From the NCBI RefSeq assembly GCF_900290275.1, contig NZ_LT985324.1, forward strand, positions 1,051,143 to 1,115,142: DNA of 64,000 nucleotides. The letters are read 5' to 3'. Source of the DNA: Prevotella merdae. Lineage in GTDB: Bacteria > Bacteroidota > Bacteroidia > Bacteroidales > Bacteroidaceae. A model generated the notes under the pieces. That model had not been told where the DNA came from, ran no database searches, and worked only from the letters and a program-made list of their open reading frames with translations. Positions within the stretch are counted from its first letter, which is position 1. Each line of letters starts with the position of its first letter. Shown piece by piece: positions 1-9,091 of the stretch. The position numbers and the translations under genes were made by a program.

Positions 1-675
1 GAGATTCGCCCGGTAATGGGAGGCATCTACTTCGACCTTACTGCCGACAGCCTTACTATTGTGGCTACCGACGGCCACAAGCTTGTACGCAACCGCATAC
101 TCTCTATCGCAGCCGATGAGAACTCAGCATCGTTCATTCTGCCACAGAAACCAGCCCAGCTGCTTAAGGGCGTGCTGGCAAAAAACTCGGGCGACGTGGT
201 AATAAAGTTCGACGCCCGCAGCGCCGAGATTCGCTACGCCGACGGAATGCTGAGATGTCGCCTAATAGAGGGTCGCTACCCCAACTACAACTCGGTTATC
301 CCAAACAACAACACCAACTGCCTTACCATCGACCGCAAGTCGCTTATGGGCGCCCTTAAGCGCGTGTTGCCATTTGCTAGCGAGAGCAGCCAGCTTGTTC
401 GTTTCCACATCGAAAAGGGATTGCTGCGTCTTACAGCCGAGGACATCGACTTTGCCACAAGCGCCAAGGAGAGTATCTCTTGCGACTATGCAGGAGCCAC
501 TATGGACATTGGTTTCAAGGGAAGCGCCATCTACGAGATTCTGAACAGCCTCGCGAGCGACGAGGTTACAATTCAGCTTGCCGATCCAAGTCGCGCTGGC
601 GTGATTGTTCCTTCTACACAGCCCGACGAGCAAGACATCCTGATGCTTATTATGCCAATGTTGCTGAACGACTAA
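1..675 (+). CDS. dnaN: DNA polymerase III beta sliding clamp, 3' part
   Basis: This is the C-terminal part of the ring-shaped processivity clamp that tethers DNA polymerase to the template. The reading frame is already open at base 1 (E-I-R-P-V-M-G-G-I-Y-F-D-L), so the true start lies upstream of the window; the ATG at 16 is internal. About 224 residues are visible, against roughly 370 in the full protein. The sequence IYFDL at the start of clamp domain 2 and the hydrophobic end LMLIMPMLLND are typical of Bacteroidota DnaN. The stop is TAA at 673-675. A long repeat array follows, and the next genes (exonuclease, coaBC, DUF4835, recN) are the usual neighbours in this phylum. High confidence. 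Confidence 0.95.
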   Translation, partial: EIRPVMGGIYFDLTADSLTIVATDGHKLVRNRILSIAADENSASFILPQKPAQLLKGVLAKNSGDVVIKFDARSAEIRYADGMLRCRLIEGRYPNYNSVIPNNNTNCLTIDRKSLMGALKRVLPFASESSQLVRFHIEKGLLRLTAEDIDFATSAKESISCDYAGATMDIGFKGSAIYEILNSLASDEVTIQLADPSRAGVIVPSTQPDEQDILMLIMPMLLND

Positions 676-753
676 TACAATTGTCGTCAAAAAAAGCCAC
701 ATGCGCTTGACAACAATCAACATTATGCTGATTGACTGACAATAAAAATAATT

Positions 754-1229
754 AGATAAATCTATATTCTATAAATAGAGAATAAGGATTATGCTGATTT
801 TACTAAGGCTACGCTGCTAAGAGGAAGAATCAGAATCATCAGATAAATCTATATTCTATAAATAGAGAATAAGGATTATGCTGATTTTACTGAGGCTACG
901 CTGCTAAGAGGAGAATCAGAATTATCAGATAAATCTATATTCTATAAAAAATAGAGAATAAGGATTGTGCTGATTTTACTGAGGCTACGCTGCTAAGAGG
1001 AAGAATCAGAATTATCAGATAAATCTATATTCTATAAATAGAGAATAAGGATTATGCTGATTTTACTGAGGCTATGCTGCTAAGAGGAAGAATCAGAATT
1101 ATCAGATAAATCTATATTCTATAAATAGAGAATAAGGATTATGCTGATTCTACTGAGGCTACGCTGCTAAGAGAAAGAATCAGAATTATCAGATAAATCT
1201 ATATTCTATAAATAGAGAATAAGGATTAT
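754..1229. repeat. Tandem array, five ~87-bp units plus a partial sixth
   Basis: The segment beginning AGATAAATCTATATTCTATA recurs at about 754, 841, 927, 1017, 1104 and 1191, so the units are 86-90 bp long and almost identical. Each unit has two imperfect inverted repeats: one around TATTCTATAAATAGAGAATA, the other pairing CTGATTTT with AGAATCAG across a GCTACGCTGC core. There is no variable spacer and no ORF. A diverged relative with the same CTGATTTTACTGA...ATCAGA plan lies at 60610-60780. The 676-753 stretch before the array holds nothing recognisable. Confidence 0.9.
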
Positions 1230-1244
1230 TAGAATATTTATATC

Positions 1245-1311
1245 TTTTCGTGAGGGCGTGTTAGACGGGGCTGACTATAAAAGGCTGGCGGTCGACACTC
1301 TCTCACGAAAA
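1245..1311. other. Long imperfect inverted repeat in the exonuclease gene leader
   Basis: TTTTCGTGAG (1245-1254) pairs perfectly with CTCACGAAAA (1302-1311), and inside it GTGT..GAC pairs with GTC.ACAC. The stem would cap a 67-nt structure ending 24 bases before the exonuclease ATG at 1336. No T-run follows, so it does not look like a simple terminator for dnaN. A structured 5' leader or the end of the tandem repeat family are both possible. Confidence 0.4.
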
Positions 1312-1335
1312 ATCGTTTAAAAACGAAAACGAAAA

Positions 1336-2190
1336 ATGAAACTTAATATTACACGCCCCCTTATTGTTTTCGACCTCGAAACTACCGGACTCGACCTTGT
1401 GCGCGACCGCATTATACAGATTTCGTATATTAAGGTGCTGCCCGGAGGCAAAGAGCAACGCGAGAATCTACTAATCAACCCTTGCAAACCCATTCCGCAA
1501 GAAGTGACTGAGCTGACAGGCATCTCGAACGACGACGTGAAGGACGCGCCTTCGTTCAAGGATGTGGCCCAGCAGCTTAGCGAGAAGATGAAGGATTGCG
1601 ACTTTGCCGGATACAACTCCAACCATTTCGACATCCCTATGCTTGCCGAGGAGTTTCTGCGCGCAGGCATCGACTTCGACTTCTCGAAGTGCCGACTTAT
1701 CGACGCCCAAACCATCTTCCACAAGATGGAACGACGCAATCTGGCTGCCGCATACAAATTCTATTGCGGACGCAAGATGGAGGAAGACTTTACAGCACAT
1801 CGTGCCGACGAGGATACTGAGGCAACGTACAGAGTGCTGATGGGCGAGCTCGACAAGTATGCACCGGGCGTGCAGGAAGAACCCGACCGCGTGCTGGAGA
1901 ACGACATGGACTTCCTGGCCGAATTCTCCAAGCAGAACGACAATGTAGACTTTGCCGGACGTATTGTTTGGCGACCTTTGTTAGGTGCCGACGGCAAACC
2001 ATTGCTCGACAAGGACGGCAAGGAACGCCGATTCGAGGCATTCAACTTTGGCAAGTACAAGGGACGCGCCGTGGACGAGGTGCTACGCGTGGACCCAGGC
2101 TACTACAGCTGGATGATGTCGGGCGACTTTACCTTCAACACCAAGCAGGTGCTTACGCGCATACGCTTGAGAGGATTCAACAAACAGTAA
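1336..2190 (+). CDS. DnaQ-like 3'-5' exonuclease (DEDDh) with ExoX-like C-terminus
   Basis: This is a 284-residue exonuclease of the DnaQ/RNase T superfamily, expected to remove nucleotides from DNA 3' ends using two metal ions. The Exo I motif FDLETTG gives D13 and E15, Exo II GYNSNHFDIP gives D99, and Exo III HRADED gives H155 and D160, a complete DEDDh set. The tail from about residue 225 (FNFGKYKG...YYSWMM...FT) resembles the small C-terminal domain of exodeoxyribonuclease X-like proteins. Its place between dnaN and coaBC is conserved in Bacteroidales. It may be a proofreading or repair exonuclease; whether it serves as the replicative epsilon subunit cannot be judged here. Confidence 0.9.
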   Translation: MKLNITRPLIVFDLETTGLDLVRDRIIQISYIKVLPGGKEQRENLLINPCKPIPQEVTELTGISNDDVKDAPSFKDVAQQLSEKMKDCDFAGYNSNHFDIPMLAEEFLRAGIDFDFSKCRLIDAQTIFHKMERRNLAAAYKFYCGRKMEEDFTAHRADEDTEATYRVLMGELDKYAPGVQEEPDRVLENDMDFLAEFSKQNDNVDFAGRIVWRPLLGADGKPLLDKDGKERRFEAFNFGKYKGRAVDEVLRVDPGYYSWMMSGDFTFNTKQVLTRIRLRGFNKQ

Positions 2191-2290
2191 AATTATTGAG
2201 GCTGGGGACAATCTGTAAATTATCAACTGGGATATTTTTTGTTTTCAACTGAGACTTTTTATTTTGTCTTCAGCCTAAACATATTATTAT

Positions 2291-3499
2291 ATGCTAAAAG
2301 GCAAGAAAATTGTATTAGGCATTACAGGCTCAATAGCCGCCTACAAGTCGTGTCTACTCATTCGCGAGTTTGTAAAGCAAGGAGCCGAGGTTCAGGTTGT
2401 AATAACGCCTGCTGGCAAGGAGTTTATCACTCCTATCACGCTCTCGGCCCTTACGCACAAGCCCGTGGTGAGCGAGTTTTTCTCGCAACGCGACGGCACA
2501 TGGAACTCGCATGTTGACCTGGGATTGTGGGCCGACGCTATGGTTGTAGCTCCATGTACAGCAAGCACAATAGGCAAGATGGCGCACGGAATAGCCGACA
2601 ACATGCTCATCACAACCTATCTGTCGATGAAGGCGCCCGTGTTCATAGCTCCGGCTATGGACCTCGACATGTACCGACATCCGTCTACACAGGCCAATCT
2701 GCGCACATTGCAGTCGTACGGCAACCATATTGTTGAGCCGGCAAGCGGTTTTCTTGCCAGCGGACTCGAGGGCAAGGGACGCATGGAGGAGCCGGCAGTA
2801 ATAGCCCAATACGTGAGTGATTTCTTCGACAAGGCCTCAGCCACGTCTCCCCTTTCGGGCAAGAACATCATGATTACGGCTGGCCCAACATACGAGAAGA
2901 TTGACCCCGTGCGCTTTATAGGCAACTATTCAAGTGGTAAGATGGGGTTTGCCATTGCTGAGGAATGCCAGAAGCGTGGCGCCAACGTAACGTTAGTAGC
3001 TGGTCCTGTTAGTCTTAAAACTCCTCTGGGCGTAAACCGTATCGACGTGGAGAGTTGCGAGGACATGTACAACGCAGCAACATCAACATTCGCCCAAAGC
3101 GACGTAGCCATTCTGTCGGCTGCCGTTGCCGACTTCCGCCCTGCCGACGTGGCCGACAAGAAGATTAAGCGTGGCGACGACGATATGGTGATACGCCTGT
3201 CGCCAACACACGACATTGCTGCCGCCCTGGGCAAGGCTAAGACCACAGAGCAGACAATTGTGGCTTTTGCCCTGGAAACCAACGACGAGGAGGCAAACGC
3301 ACAGAGAAAACTTGAAAAGAAGAATGCCGACTTCATCGTGCTGAACAGCTTGCAGAACAAGGGCACATGCTTCCGTACCGACGACAACCAGATTGAGATT
3401 ATCAGTCGTTCCGACAAGAAGGAATATCCAAAATGTTCGAAGGCCCAAACGGCTGTCTACATTGTAGACGAGCTGGAGCGTGTGGTTTCAAGCAAATAA
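2291..3499 (+). CDS. coaBC: Bifunctional phosphopantothenoylcysteine decarboxylase / phosphopantothenate-cysteine ligase
   Basis: This enzyme performs two steps of coenzyme A synthesis: it joins cysteine to 4'-phosphopantothenate using CTP (CoaB, C-terminal) and decarboxylates the product with FMN (CoaC, N-terminal). It has 402 residues, the normal length. The N-terminal flavoprotein part begins GKKIVLGITGSIAAYK and contains the APAMDLDMY segment with the substrate-binding PAM signature. The CoaB half starts near residue 190 with ITAGPTYEKIDPVRFIGNYS and includes SAAVADFRP and VAFALETND. It lies 100 bp after the exonuclease and before the DUF4835 gene, and is probably co-transcribed with the block. 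Confidence 0.96.
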   Translation: MLKGKKIVLGITGSIAAYKSCLLIREFVKQGAEVQVVITPAGKEFITPITLSALTHKPVVSEFFSQRDGTWNSHVDLGLWADAMVVAPCTASTIGKMAHGIADNMLITTYLSMKAPVFIAPAMDLDMYRHPSTQANLRTLQSYGNHIVEPASGFLASGLEGKGRMEEPAVIAQYVSDFFDKASATSPLSGKNIMITAGPTYEKIDPVRFIGNYSSGKMGFAIAEECQKRGANVTLVAGPVSLKTPLGVNRIDVESCEDMYNAATSTFAQSDVAILSAAVADFRPADVADKKIKRGDDDMVIRLSPTHDIAAALGKAKTTEQTIVAFALETNDEEANAQRKLEKKNADFIVLNSLQNKGTCFRTDDNQIEIISRSDKKEYPKCSKAQTAVYIVDELERVVSSK

Positions 3500-3566
3500 T
3501 TTTAAAAAACCGATTTTTTCTTATAAAATTGTAGAAGTAAAATAAGGTTCAATAACTTAACTGATT

Positions 3567-4490
3567 ATGACAAACCGACTTCTTAAAGCTGCTGTCATCG
3601 TGCCTGCCCTAATGGCTTGGGTGGGCATAACCAAGGTGCGTGCACAAGAGCTTAACGCCAAGGTAACCATCAACCACTCGCAGATACAGGGCACAGACGC
3701 CAGCGTGTTTGAAGAAATAGAGCAGAATCTGACACGATTTATCAACGAGCACCAATGGACCAGTCTGCAGTTTCAGAAGAACGAGCGCATACCTTGCAAC
3801 TTCAACATCACGGTTACAAAGTACGACAACTCTACCAACGTCTTCACGTGCAAGGCTGTGGTGCAGGCCAACCGCCCCGTTTACGGCTCGTCGTACACCA
3901 CTACGCTGTACAACAATACCGACAACGACTTCAACTTTGAGTACGCTCAGTTTCAACAGCTGCAGTTCAACGAGGAACAGATTGACAACCAGCTTATGGC
4001 GCTCATTGGCTACTACGCCTACCTGATCATAGGCATCAACCTCGACTCGTTTGCGCCTATGGGTGGCGAGGACGTGCTGCAACAATGCATGAACCTTACC
4101 AACAACGCCCAGAACCTGAACTACCCAGGATGGAAAGCCTTCGACAACAGCCGCAACAGGTTTGCCATCATCAACGACTATCTTGACGGAGCCATGAAGC
4201 CCTTCAGACAGTTGCAGTACGACTACTATCGCACGGGACTGGACGAGATGTCGACCAACGTGGACCGTGGACGTACCAACGTGTCTACGGCCATAGAGAA
4301 CGACCTGAAGAAATGTCACGACGACCGCCCCCTTAGCTTGCTGCCGCAGATTTGGACCGACTACAAACGCGACGAGCTTGCCAATATATATAAAGGTAAG
4401 GGCACGCAAAAGGAGAAGGAAAAGGTTTACGAGATATTGTTTGCCATTAACGCAAGCCAAAATGCGGCATGGGATAAAATCAAAGAATAA
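3567..4490 (+). CDS. DUF4835 / PorD-type periplasmic protein
   Basis: A 307-residue exported protein of the DUF4835 family, which occurs almost only in Bacteroidota and whose Porphyromonas member has been linked to the type IX secretion system (PorD). The N-terminus is a signal peptide (basic start, hydrophobic core, cut near VRAQ-EL at residues 26-28). The body has the family traits: TINHSQIQGTDASVFEEIE near the mature start, many Asn and aromatic residues, and a helical second half with GYYAYLIIGINLDSFAP. It stops 6 bp before recN. Family assignment is good; a secretion role here is inference, since no other T9SS gene lies in the window. Confidence 0.85.
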   Translation: MTNRLLKAAVIVPALMAWVGITKVRAQELNAKVTINHSQIQGTDASVFEEIEQNLTRFINEHQWTSLQFQKNERIPCNFNITVTKYDNSTNVFTCKAVVQANRPVYGSSYTTTLYNNTDNDFNFEYAQFQQLQFNEEQIDNQLMALIGYYAYLIIGINLDSFAPMGGEDVLQQCMNLTNNAQNLNYPGWKAFDNSRNRFAIINDYLDGAMKPFRQLQYDYYRTGLDEMSTNVDRGRTNVSTAIENDLKKCHDDRPLSLLPQIWTDYKRDELANIYKGKGTQKEKEKVYEILFAINASQNAAWDKIKE

Positions 4491-4496
4491 ACTGAT

Positions 4497-6167
4497 ATGC
4501 TTAAAACACTCGACATAAAGAATTTCACTCTTATCGACCATCTGCAAATGCAGTTCTACCCGGGGTTCTCGGTCATAACGGGCGAGACGGGTGCCGGAAA
4601 GAGTATTGTCATTGGTGCCATCGGTCTGTTGCTGGGCAACCGAGCCGACGCCAGGCAGGTGAAGAAGGGCAAGGACAAATGCATTATAGAGGCAACCTTC
4701 GACCTTAGCATCTACCACTCGGACGTGCTTAAGGACTTCTTCGTGAACAACGATCTCGACTACGAGCCCAACGAGTGCATCTTGCGACGCGAGCTTAACG
4801 CCAGCGGCAAGAGCCGAGCCTTCGTTAACGACACGCCTGTGAACCTTGCCACAATACGCGAACTTGGCGAGCAGCTTATCGATGTGCACAGCCAGCACCA
4901 GAACCTGCTGCTAAACAAGGAGGACTTCCAGCTTAACGTGGTGGACATAATAGCACGCGACAAGCAACAAATGGCCGACTATAAGCTGGCCTACGACGAA
5001 TGGCGCAAGGCCGAGAAACAACTTGACGACCTGAAGCTGCAAATAGAGCGCAACCGCGAGAACGAGGACTTTCTGCGATTCCAGCACAAGGAACTGAAGG
5101 ACGCCAATCTGCAAGCCGACGAGCAAGAGACCCTTGAACAGACTGCCGAGATAATGAGCCATGCCGAGGACATCAAGCGCGTGCTGCACGAGGCCGACCA
5201 ACGGCTCGATGGCGAGGACAACGGCATAGTTGACGAAACGCGCAGCCTGGCCTCGCAATTGCATGGTATAGAGGAAATATATCCCGACGCAAACGAGCTG
5301 GCCGAACGCCTTGACAATTGCTTTATCGAGCTGAAGGACATCGCCCAGGAGATTTCGTCGAAGATGGACGACATTGAGTTCGACCCGCAACGCTTTAACG
5401 AGATTACCGAGCGACTGGACACTATCTATACCTTGCAGCAGAAGTTTCATGTGAGCGATATTGGCGGACTGATTGAGAAGCTCGACGAGCTGGACTCTCT
5501 GCTGAGCAACATCGACAATGGCGACGAACATCTTAAGGAACTCGAACAACAAGTGGAGCTTCTAAAGGCCAAATGCGAGCAGAAGGCCGCTGTCTTGACC
5601 AGTCTGCGCCAAAAGGCGGCAATAGAGGTTGAGGGCGAACTGTCCAAGTTGCTTGTACCGCTGGGCATTCCTAAGGTGCGCTTCAAGGTGGACATCAAGA
5701 AGGGCACACTCGGACCAACGGGTGGCGACAAGGTGCTGTTTTTGTTTAGCGCCAACTCAAGCACAGAGATGCAGCCCGTGGCTCAAGTGGCATCGGGCGG
5801 CGAGATTGCCCGCGTAATGCTCTCGCTTAAGGCCATGATAAGCAAGGCTATTGGTCTGCCCACAATCATCTTCGACGAGATAGACACAGGCGTAAGCGGA
5901 CGTGTGGCCGAGCAAATGGCTTACATCATGCGCGACATGGGCGACGCTCATCGCCAAGTAATCTGCATAACTCACCTGCCACAGATTGCGGCTTTCGGCT
6001 CAACCCATTACAAGGTGGCAAAGCACGAGACAGCCGAAGGAACGGTTAGCACGATGACCAAGCTTGACGACGAGCAACGCGTTAACGAAATCGCGCAGAT
6101 GCTTAGCGGTAGCGACATCTCGCAAGCTGCCATTGACAACGCCAAAACGTTGCTTAAAATGAAATAG
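4497..6167 (+). CDS. recN: DNA repair protein RecN
   Basis: RecN is an SMC-like ATPase that acts in double-strand break repair by holding DNA ends or sister molecules together. The 556-residue protein has the full layout: Walker A GETGAGKS at residues 29-36, the VHSQHQN segment near 130, a long coiled-coil middle (about 160-380), then ABC signature ASGGEIARVML, Walker B IIFDEIDTGVSG and the ICITHLPQIAA switch segment. It follows the DUF4835 gene by 6 bp, so translation is probably coupled. Nothing unusual was seen. Confidence 0.97.
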   Translation: MLKTLDIKNFTLIDHLQMQFYPGFSVITGETGAGKSIVIGAIGLLLGNRADARQVKKGKDKCIIEATFDLSIYHSDVLKDFFVNNDLDYEPNECILRRELNASGKSRAFVNDTPVNLATIRELGEQLIDVHSQHQNLLLNKEDFQLNVVDIIARDKQQMADYKLAYDEWRKAEKQLDDLKLQIERNRENEDFLRFQHKELKDANLQADEQETLEQTAEIMSHAEDIKRVLHEADQRLDGEDNGIVDETRSLASQLHGIEEIYPDANELAERLDNCFIELKDIAQEISSKMDDIEFDPQRFNEITERLDTIYTLQQKFHVSDIGGLIEKLDELDSLLSNIDNGDEHLKELEQQVELLKAKCEQKAAVLTSLRQKAAIEVEGELSKLLVPLGIPKVRFKVDIKKGTLGPTGGDKVLFLFSANSSTEMQPVAQVASGGEIARVMLSLKAMISKAIGLPTIIFDEIDTGVSGRVAEQMAYIMRDMGDAHRQVICITHLPQIAAFGSTHYKVAKHETAEGTVSTMTKLDDEQRVNEIAQMLSGSDISQAAIDNAKTLLKMK

Positions 6168-6244
6168 AGACTTTTAGAAGGAAAGAAAAGAAACCTCAAA
6201 CAAAATCCTTAGAAAAAGAAAATAATAGTAACAAATAAAAACAA

Positions 6245-7909
6245 ATGAATCGTTTTTTAACATCAGTATGCGTTCTATTGCTTGCTGCGTGTAGTGTTAA
6301 TGCCCAGTCGGCACAAGTTAAGAAAGCGGCAAAATCGACCTTCAAGCTTACCGCCTACGACTCTAACGGCAACGCTACGAGTTCTACTTGTGGCGTGTTT
6401 GTAACGGCCGACGGCGAGGCCATCGGTTCGTGGTCGGCTTTATCGTCGGCTGCCTCGGCTGTAGTAACCGACTTCAACGGCAAGACTTATCCCGTACAAA
6501 AACTTATAGGAGCCAACGAGATTTACGACGTTTGCCGCTTTAAGGTTGGCACCCAGAAGGCTCAGGCCGCAACCCTTGCCAAGGCCTTAATGCCCAAGGA
6601 CTCAAAGCTTTGGCTTGTAGGCTCGGAGCAGAAGAAACCTACAGCAGCCCAATACGAGATTGAGCGCCAGGAAACATTTATGGACAAGTATGGCTACTAT
6701 GTGCTTGCCTTCCGCGACAGCCAGGGCATTCCGGGTAGCGCTATGGTAAATGCTAACGGCGAGCTGGTAGGATTGTTCCAGTCGGCCCCAAGCGCCGTAG
6801 ATGCCCGCTATGCAGCCCAGCTCAAGTTCGACGCGCTTACCATCAACAACCCTCTCTACACCAGCTCGGGCATTCGTTTGCAGCTACCTGCCGATAAAAA
6901 GGACGCTCAGCTTATGGTGATGTTTGCAGCCGACAAGGGCGATTCGGCAAAGTATGCCGGCTATATTTCCGACTACATCTCGCAGTTTCCACACGATGTG
7001 GACGGCTATTCGATGGACGCCTTGCGCCGCGTGAATTATGGCGACTATGCCGGAGCCGACAGCCAAATGCAGACTGCCTTGAAGCAGGCCACCAACAAGG
7101 CCGAGGCTCACTCGGAATATTCGCGCGTTATGTATCAGAAACTGGTCTACAGCAACGACTCGCTCTACAACGACTGGACATTAGACCGCGCCTACAACGA
7201 GGCCGAAAAGGCTTACAAGCTCGACGCCCAACCTGCCTACCAGCATCGCATGGCACAGATTCTTTACACCAAGGGCGAGTATCAGAAGGCTTACGACATG
7301 TTCGATGCTCTTACAAAGACGCCAATCTGCAACAGCGAGATATTCTTCGAGGCTGCCCAATGCAAAACCCAGCTTGGAGCGCCCAACGAGCAGGTTTTAG
7401 TGTTGCTCGATAGTTGCGTGGCACGTTGTCCACAACCTCTTACCACGATTTCGGCTCCCTACATCCTCACACGAGGCCACTTGCGCGATGCCATGAAGGA
7501 TTATCGTGGTGCCCTGGCCGACTACAACACCTACGACACCCTGATGTTAGGCCGTGCGTCTGCCGACTTCTACTACACTCGCTACACATGCGAGGTTAAT
7601 CTGCGCCAATATCAGCAGGCCCTTAACGACATAGCCCATGCTGCTGTTGTGGCCCAACCAGACATGCGTCCGCCTTATCTTGCCGAGCTGGCTTCGCTTC
7701 AGTTGCGCGTCAACAAGCTCGAGGATGCTGTCAAGACGGCCGACCTATGTCTTAACCTGGACCCAAAGTCTACCGACGCTCTTGTTATAAAGGGTGTGGC
7801 GCTAAACGCTCTTAAGCGCAAGGCCGAAGCAATAGAGTGCCTGAAGAAGGCTGCCGAACTGGGCGACAAGCGTGGCGACGAATACATCAAGAAGTACTCA
7901 AGCAAATAA
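6245..7909 (+). CDS. Exported protein with trypsin-like N-terminal region and TPR repeats
   Basis: A 554-residue envelope protein. The N-terminus MNRFLTSVCVLLLAACSVNAQ is an export signal; the LLAAC stretch could serve as a lipobox (Cys16), but a normal cut after VNAQ is also possible. Residues about 25-210 look like a degraded trypsin-like fold (TFKLTAYDSNGNATSSTCGVF at the start, then a segment with DSQGIPGSAMV where a catalytic GxSG loop would lie), probably without protease activity. Residues about 240-550 consist of tetratricopeptide repeats (for example A-E-K-A-Y-K-L-D and Y-Q-K-A-Y-D-M-F), so a scaffold role is likely. It is the last + strand gene before a strong hairpin terminator. 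Confidence 0.8.
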   Translation: MNRFLTSVCVLLLAACSVNAQSAQVKKAAKSTFKLTAYDSNGNATSSTCGVFVTADGEAIGSWSALSSAASAVVTDFNGKTYPVQKLIGANEIYDVCRFKVGTQKAQAATLAKALMPKDSKLWLVGSEQKKPTAAQYEIERQETFMDKYGYYVLAFRDSQGIPGSAMVNANGELVGLFQSAPSAVDARYAAQLKFDALTINNPLYTSSGIRLQLPADKKDAQLMVMFAADKGDSAKYAGYISDYISQFPHDVDGYSMDALRRVNYGDYAGADSQMQTALKQATNKAEAHSEYSRVMYQKLVYSNDSLYNDWTLDRAYNEAEKAYKLDAQPAYQHRMAQILYTKGEYQKAYDMFDALTKTPICNSEIFFEAAQCKTQLGAPNEQVLVLLDSCVARCPQPLTTISAPYILTRGHLRDAMKDYRGALADYNTYDTLMLGRASADFYYTRYTCEVNLRQYQQALNDIAHAAVVAQPDMRPPYLAELASLQLRVNKLEDAVKTADLCLNLDPKSTDALVIKGVALNALKRKAEAIECLKKAAELGDKRGDEYIKKYSSK

Positions 7910-7921
7910 GCAACATTTTTC

Positions 7922-7962
7922 ATGGCTATTAATCATCACTTATTGTGATCGTTAATAGCCAT
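7922..7962 (+). terminator. Intrinsic terminator after the TPR gene
   Basis: ATGGCTATTAA and TTAATAGCCAT form a perfect 11-bp outer stem, and inside it ATCAC pairs with GTGAT around a short loop. TTGGTTTT follows. It lies 13 bases after the TPR-protein stop codon and would end the dnaN-recN-TPR transcript. Confidence 0.75.
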
Positions 7963-7977
7963 TTGGTTTTATGGTTA

Positions 7978-8073
7978 ATTCGTGGTTAATTTACGATAAC
8001 TCGTGTTCTATTCGTGATTAATTTACGATAACTCGTGTTCTATTCGTGGAAAATTTACGATAACTCGTATTCA
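7978..8073. repeat. Three tandem 32-bp units (ATTCGTGG... family)
   Basis: Three units of 32 bp start at 7978, 8010 and 8042, each running ATTCGTG, then TTAATTTACGATAACTCGT with small changes. Diverged relatives occur at 19061-19092, 22001-22042, 22402-22440 (inside a coding sequence) and 53716-53760. No ORF or protein-binding signature was recognised. Confidence 0.8.
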
Positions 8074-8103
8074 AAAATAAAAGTAACAATCCTACAGAAC
8101 AAC

Positions 8104-8139
8104 AAAAAAAACGCTTGGAAAGATCACTCCCTCCAAGCG
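8104..8139 (-). terminator. Intrinsic terminator of the acidic-protein gene
   Basis: Read on the - strand, CGCTTGGA and TCCAAGCG form an 8-bp stem (8112-8119 with 8132-8139), followed by a run of eight T (8104-8111). It lies about 55 bases after the stop of the gene at 8193. A second small palindrome pair, CCTTAAGG twice (8153-8160 and 8167-8174), lies between them. Confidence 0.8.
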
Positions 8140-8192
8140 CCCAACCTTATATCCTTAAGGCCACCACCTTAAGGCATGATTACAATCCTAAT

Positions 8193-9029
8193 TTAATAAT
8201 TATCGTCATCATCCGTAACATCCTCCGCCTCAAGGTTAAGGTCTTCTGGATCTGTATCGAATGTTGTACGATAACTTTCCTCCGTGAGCTTGTCCTCGTC
8301 GAAGGTATCGTCGTCGTCATCGTCGTCGCCATACTTGTCGTCTGGCAAGTCCTCTTCTTCGTCGTCCTCCTCGTCGTCCTCACGGTCGTATTTGTCGCGG
8401 AAATCGTCGTCGTCAACCTTGGCCACTGGCTTCTCTACCTCAGGCTTCTCCTTGGCAAAGATAGCCTCAACCCAAGCGCCCTTAGTAATCTCCAGCACCT
8501 CGAAACCATCATTCACCTTCTTCTCGTACATGCCGCCTGGCTTGTGCAGACGGTCCTTAGGAAGTGTTGTTGTGCTGATGTCGAATCCGCTTTCTATAAT
8601 GTCCTGTATGCTCTGCGAGAGCGAGTCCCATCCACCACCAAAGTTACGGTCGAGCACCTCGATAAGCTTGGCAGCCGAAATATGACGGATATTCTCGTAG
8701 GTAAGGTCGGTAACGCGCATAATAGGGCGCTTCTTTATACCATACTTTCCCGAGTCGTTGTCTGTAATATGCAACGAAGCAATGGTAAATCCGCGGTCCT
8801 CATACTTCTGTATAACCACAGGTTTGTCTATCTTTATCTCCTCTATTTCAAAAGCGCTGCGTATCACGTCAACAAAATGACGTCGGTTGTCCTTAAAGTC
8901 CGCGTCCTTCTCGGCTGTTTCCCACATTCTAAGGATATCGTTCTCTTGAACTTCCCATACATTACTTTTTGTCAACGTTTTGAGTGTCAAAGCTTTCTGT
9001 TGTTTCATATATTGTTGTTTTATTGTCAT
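8193..9029 (-). CDS. Unknown protein with long Asp/Glu-rich tail
   Basis: Unrecognised soluble protein of about 278 residues; no signal peptide or membrane segment is visible. The first ~200 residues look globular and mixed alpha/beta. The last ~75 residues are strongly acidic with runs of D and E (for example DDDDDDD), giving a trinucleotide-repeat-like stretch on the DNA at 8284-8416. Acidic tails of this kind often bind basic proteins, but no function can be assigned. The start is uncertain: ATG at 9029 was chosen, 9056 and 9008 are in frame. It has its own promoter (9092-9122) and terminator, and stands alone between + strand housekeeping genes. Confidence 0.7.
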   Translation of the reverse strand: MTIKQQYMKQQKALTLKTLTKSNVWEVQENDILRMWETAEKDADFKDNRRHFVDVIRSAFEIEEIKIDKPVVIQKYEDRGFTIASLHITDNDSGKYGIKKRPIMRVTDLTYENIRHISAAKLIEVLDRNFGGGWDSLSQSIQDIIESGFDISTTTLPKDRLHKPGGMYEKKVNDGFEVLEITKGAWVEAIFAKEKPEVEKPVAKVDDDDFRDKYDREDDEEDDEEEDLPDDKYGDDDDDDDTFDEDKLTEESYRTTFDTDPEDLNLEAEDVTDDDDNY

Positions 9030-9091
9030 TATTATTAGTATAGAGAAGAATGCCACGATTCCTCAAACGTGCACCTCCCTTTAATGTGCTG

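Noticed and set aside
754..1229. CRISPR-like array
   Set aside because: The whole 87-bp unit repeats; there are no unique spacers and no cas genes in the window.
3609..4898. 429-codon open frame on the - strand
   Set aside because: It lies opposite the DUF4835 and recN genes and its product has no protein-family traits; it is a shadow of high-GC codon usage.
8115..9038. 307-codon open frame on the + strand
   Set aside because: It mirrors the acidic-protein gene; the Asp/Glu codons read backwards give a Val/Ile/Leu-rich shadow. The - strand gene has a consensus promoter and terminator.
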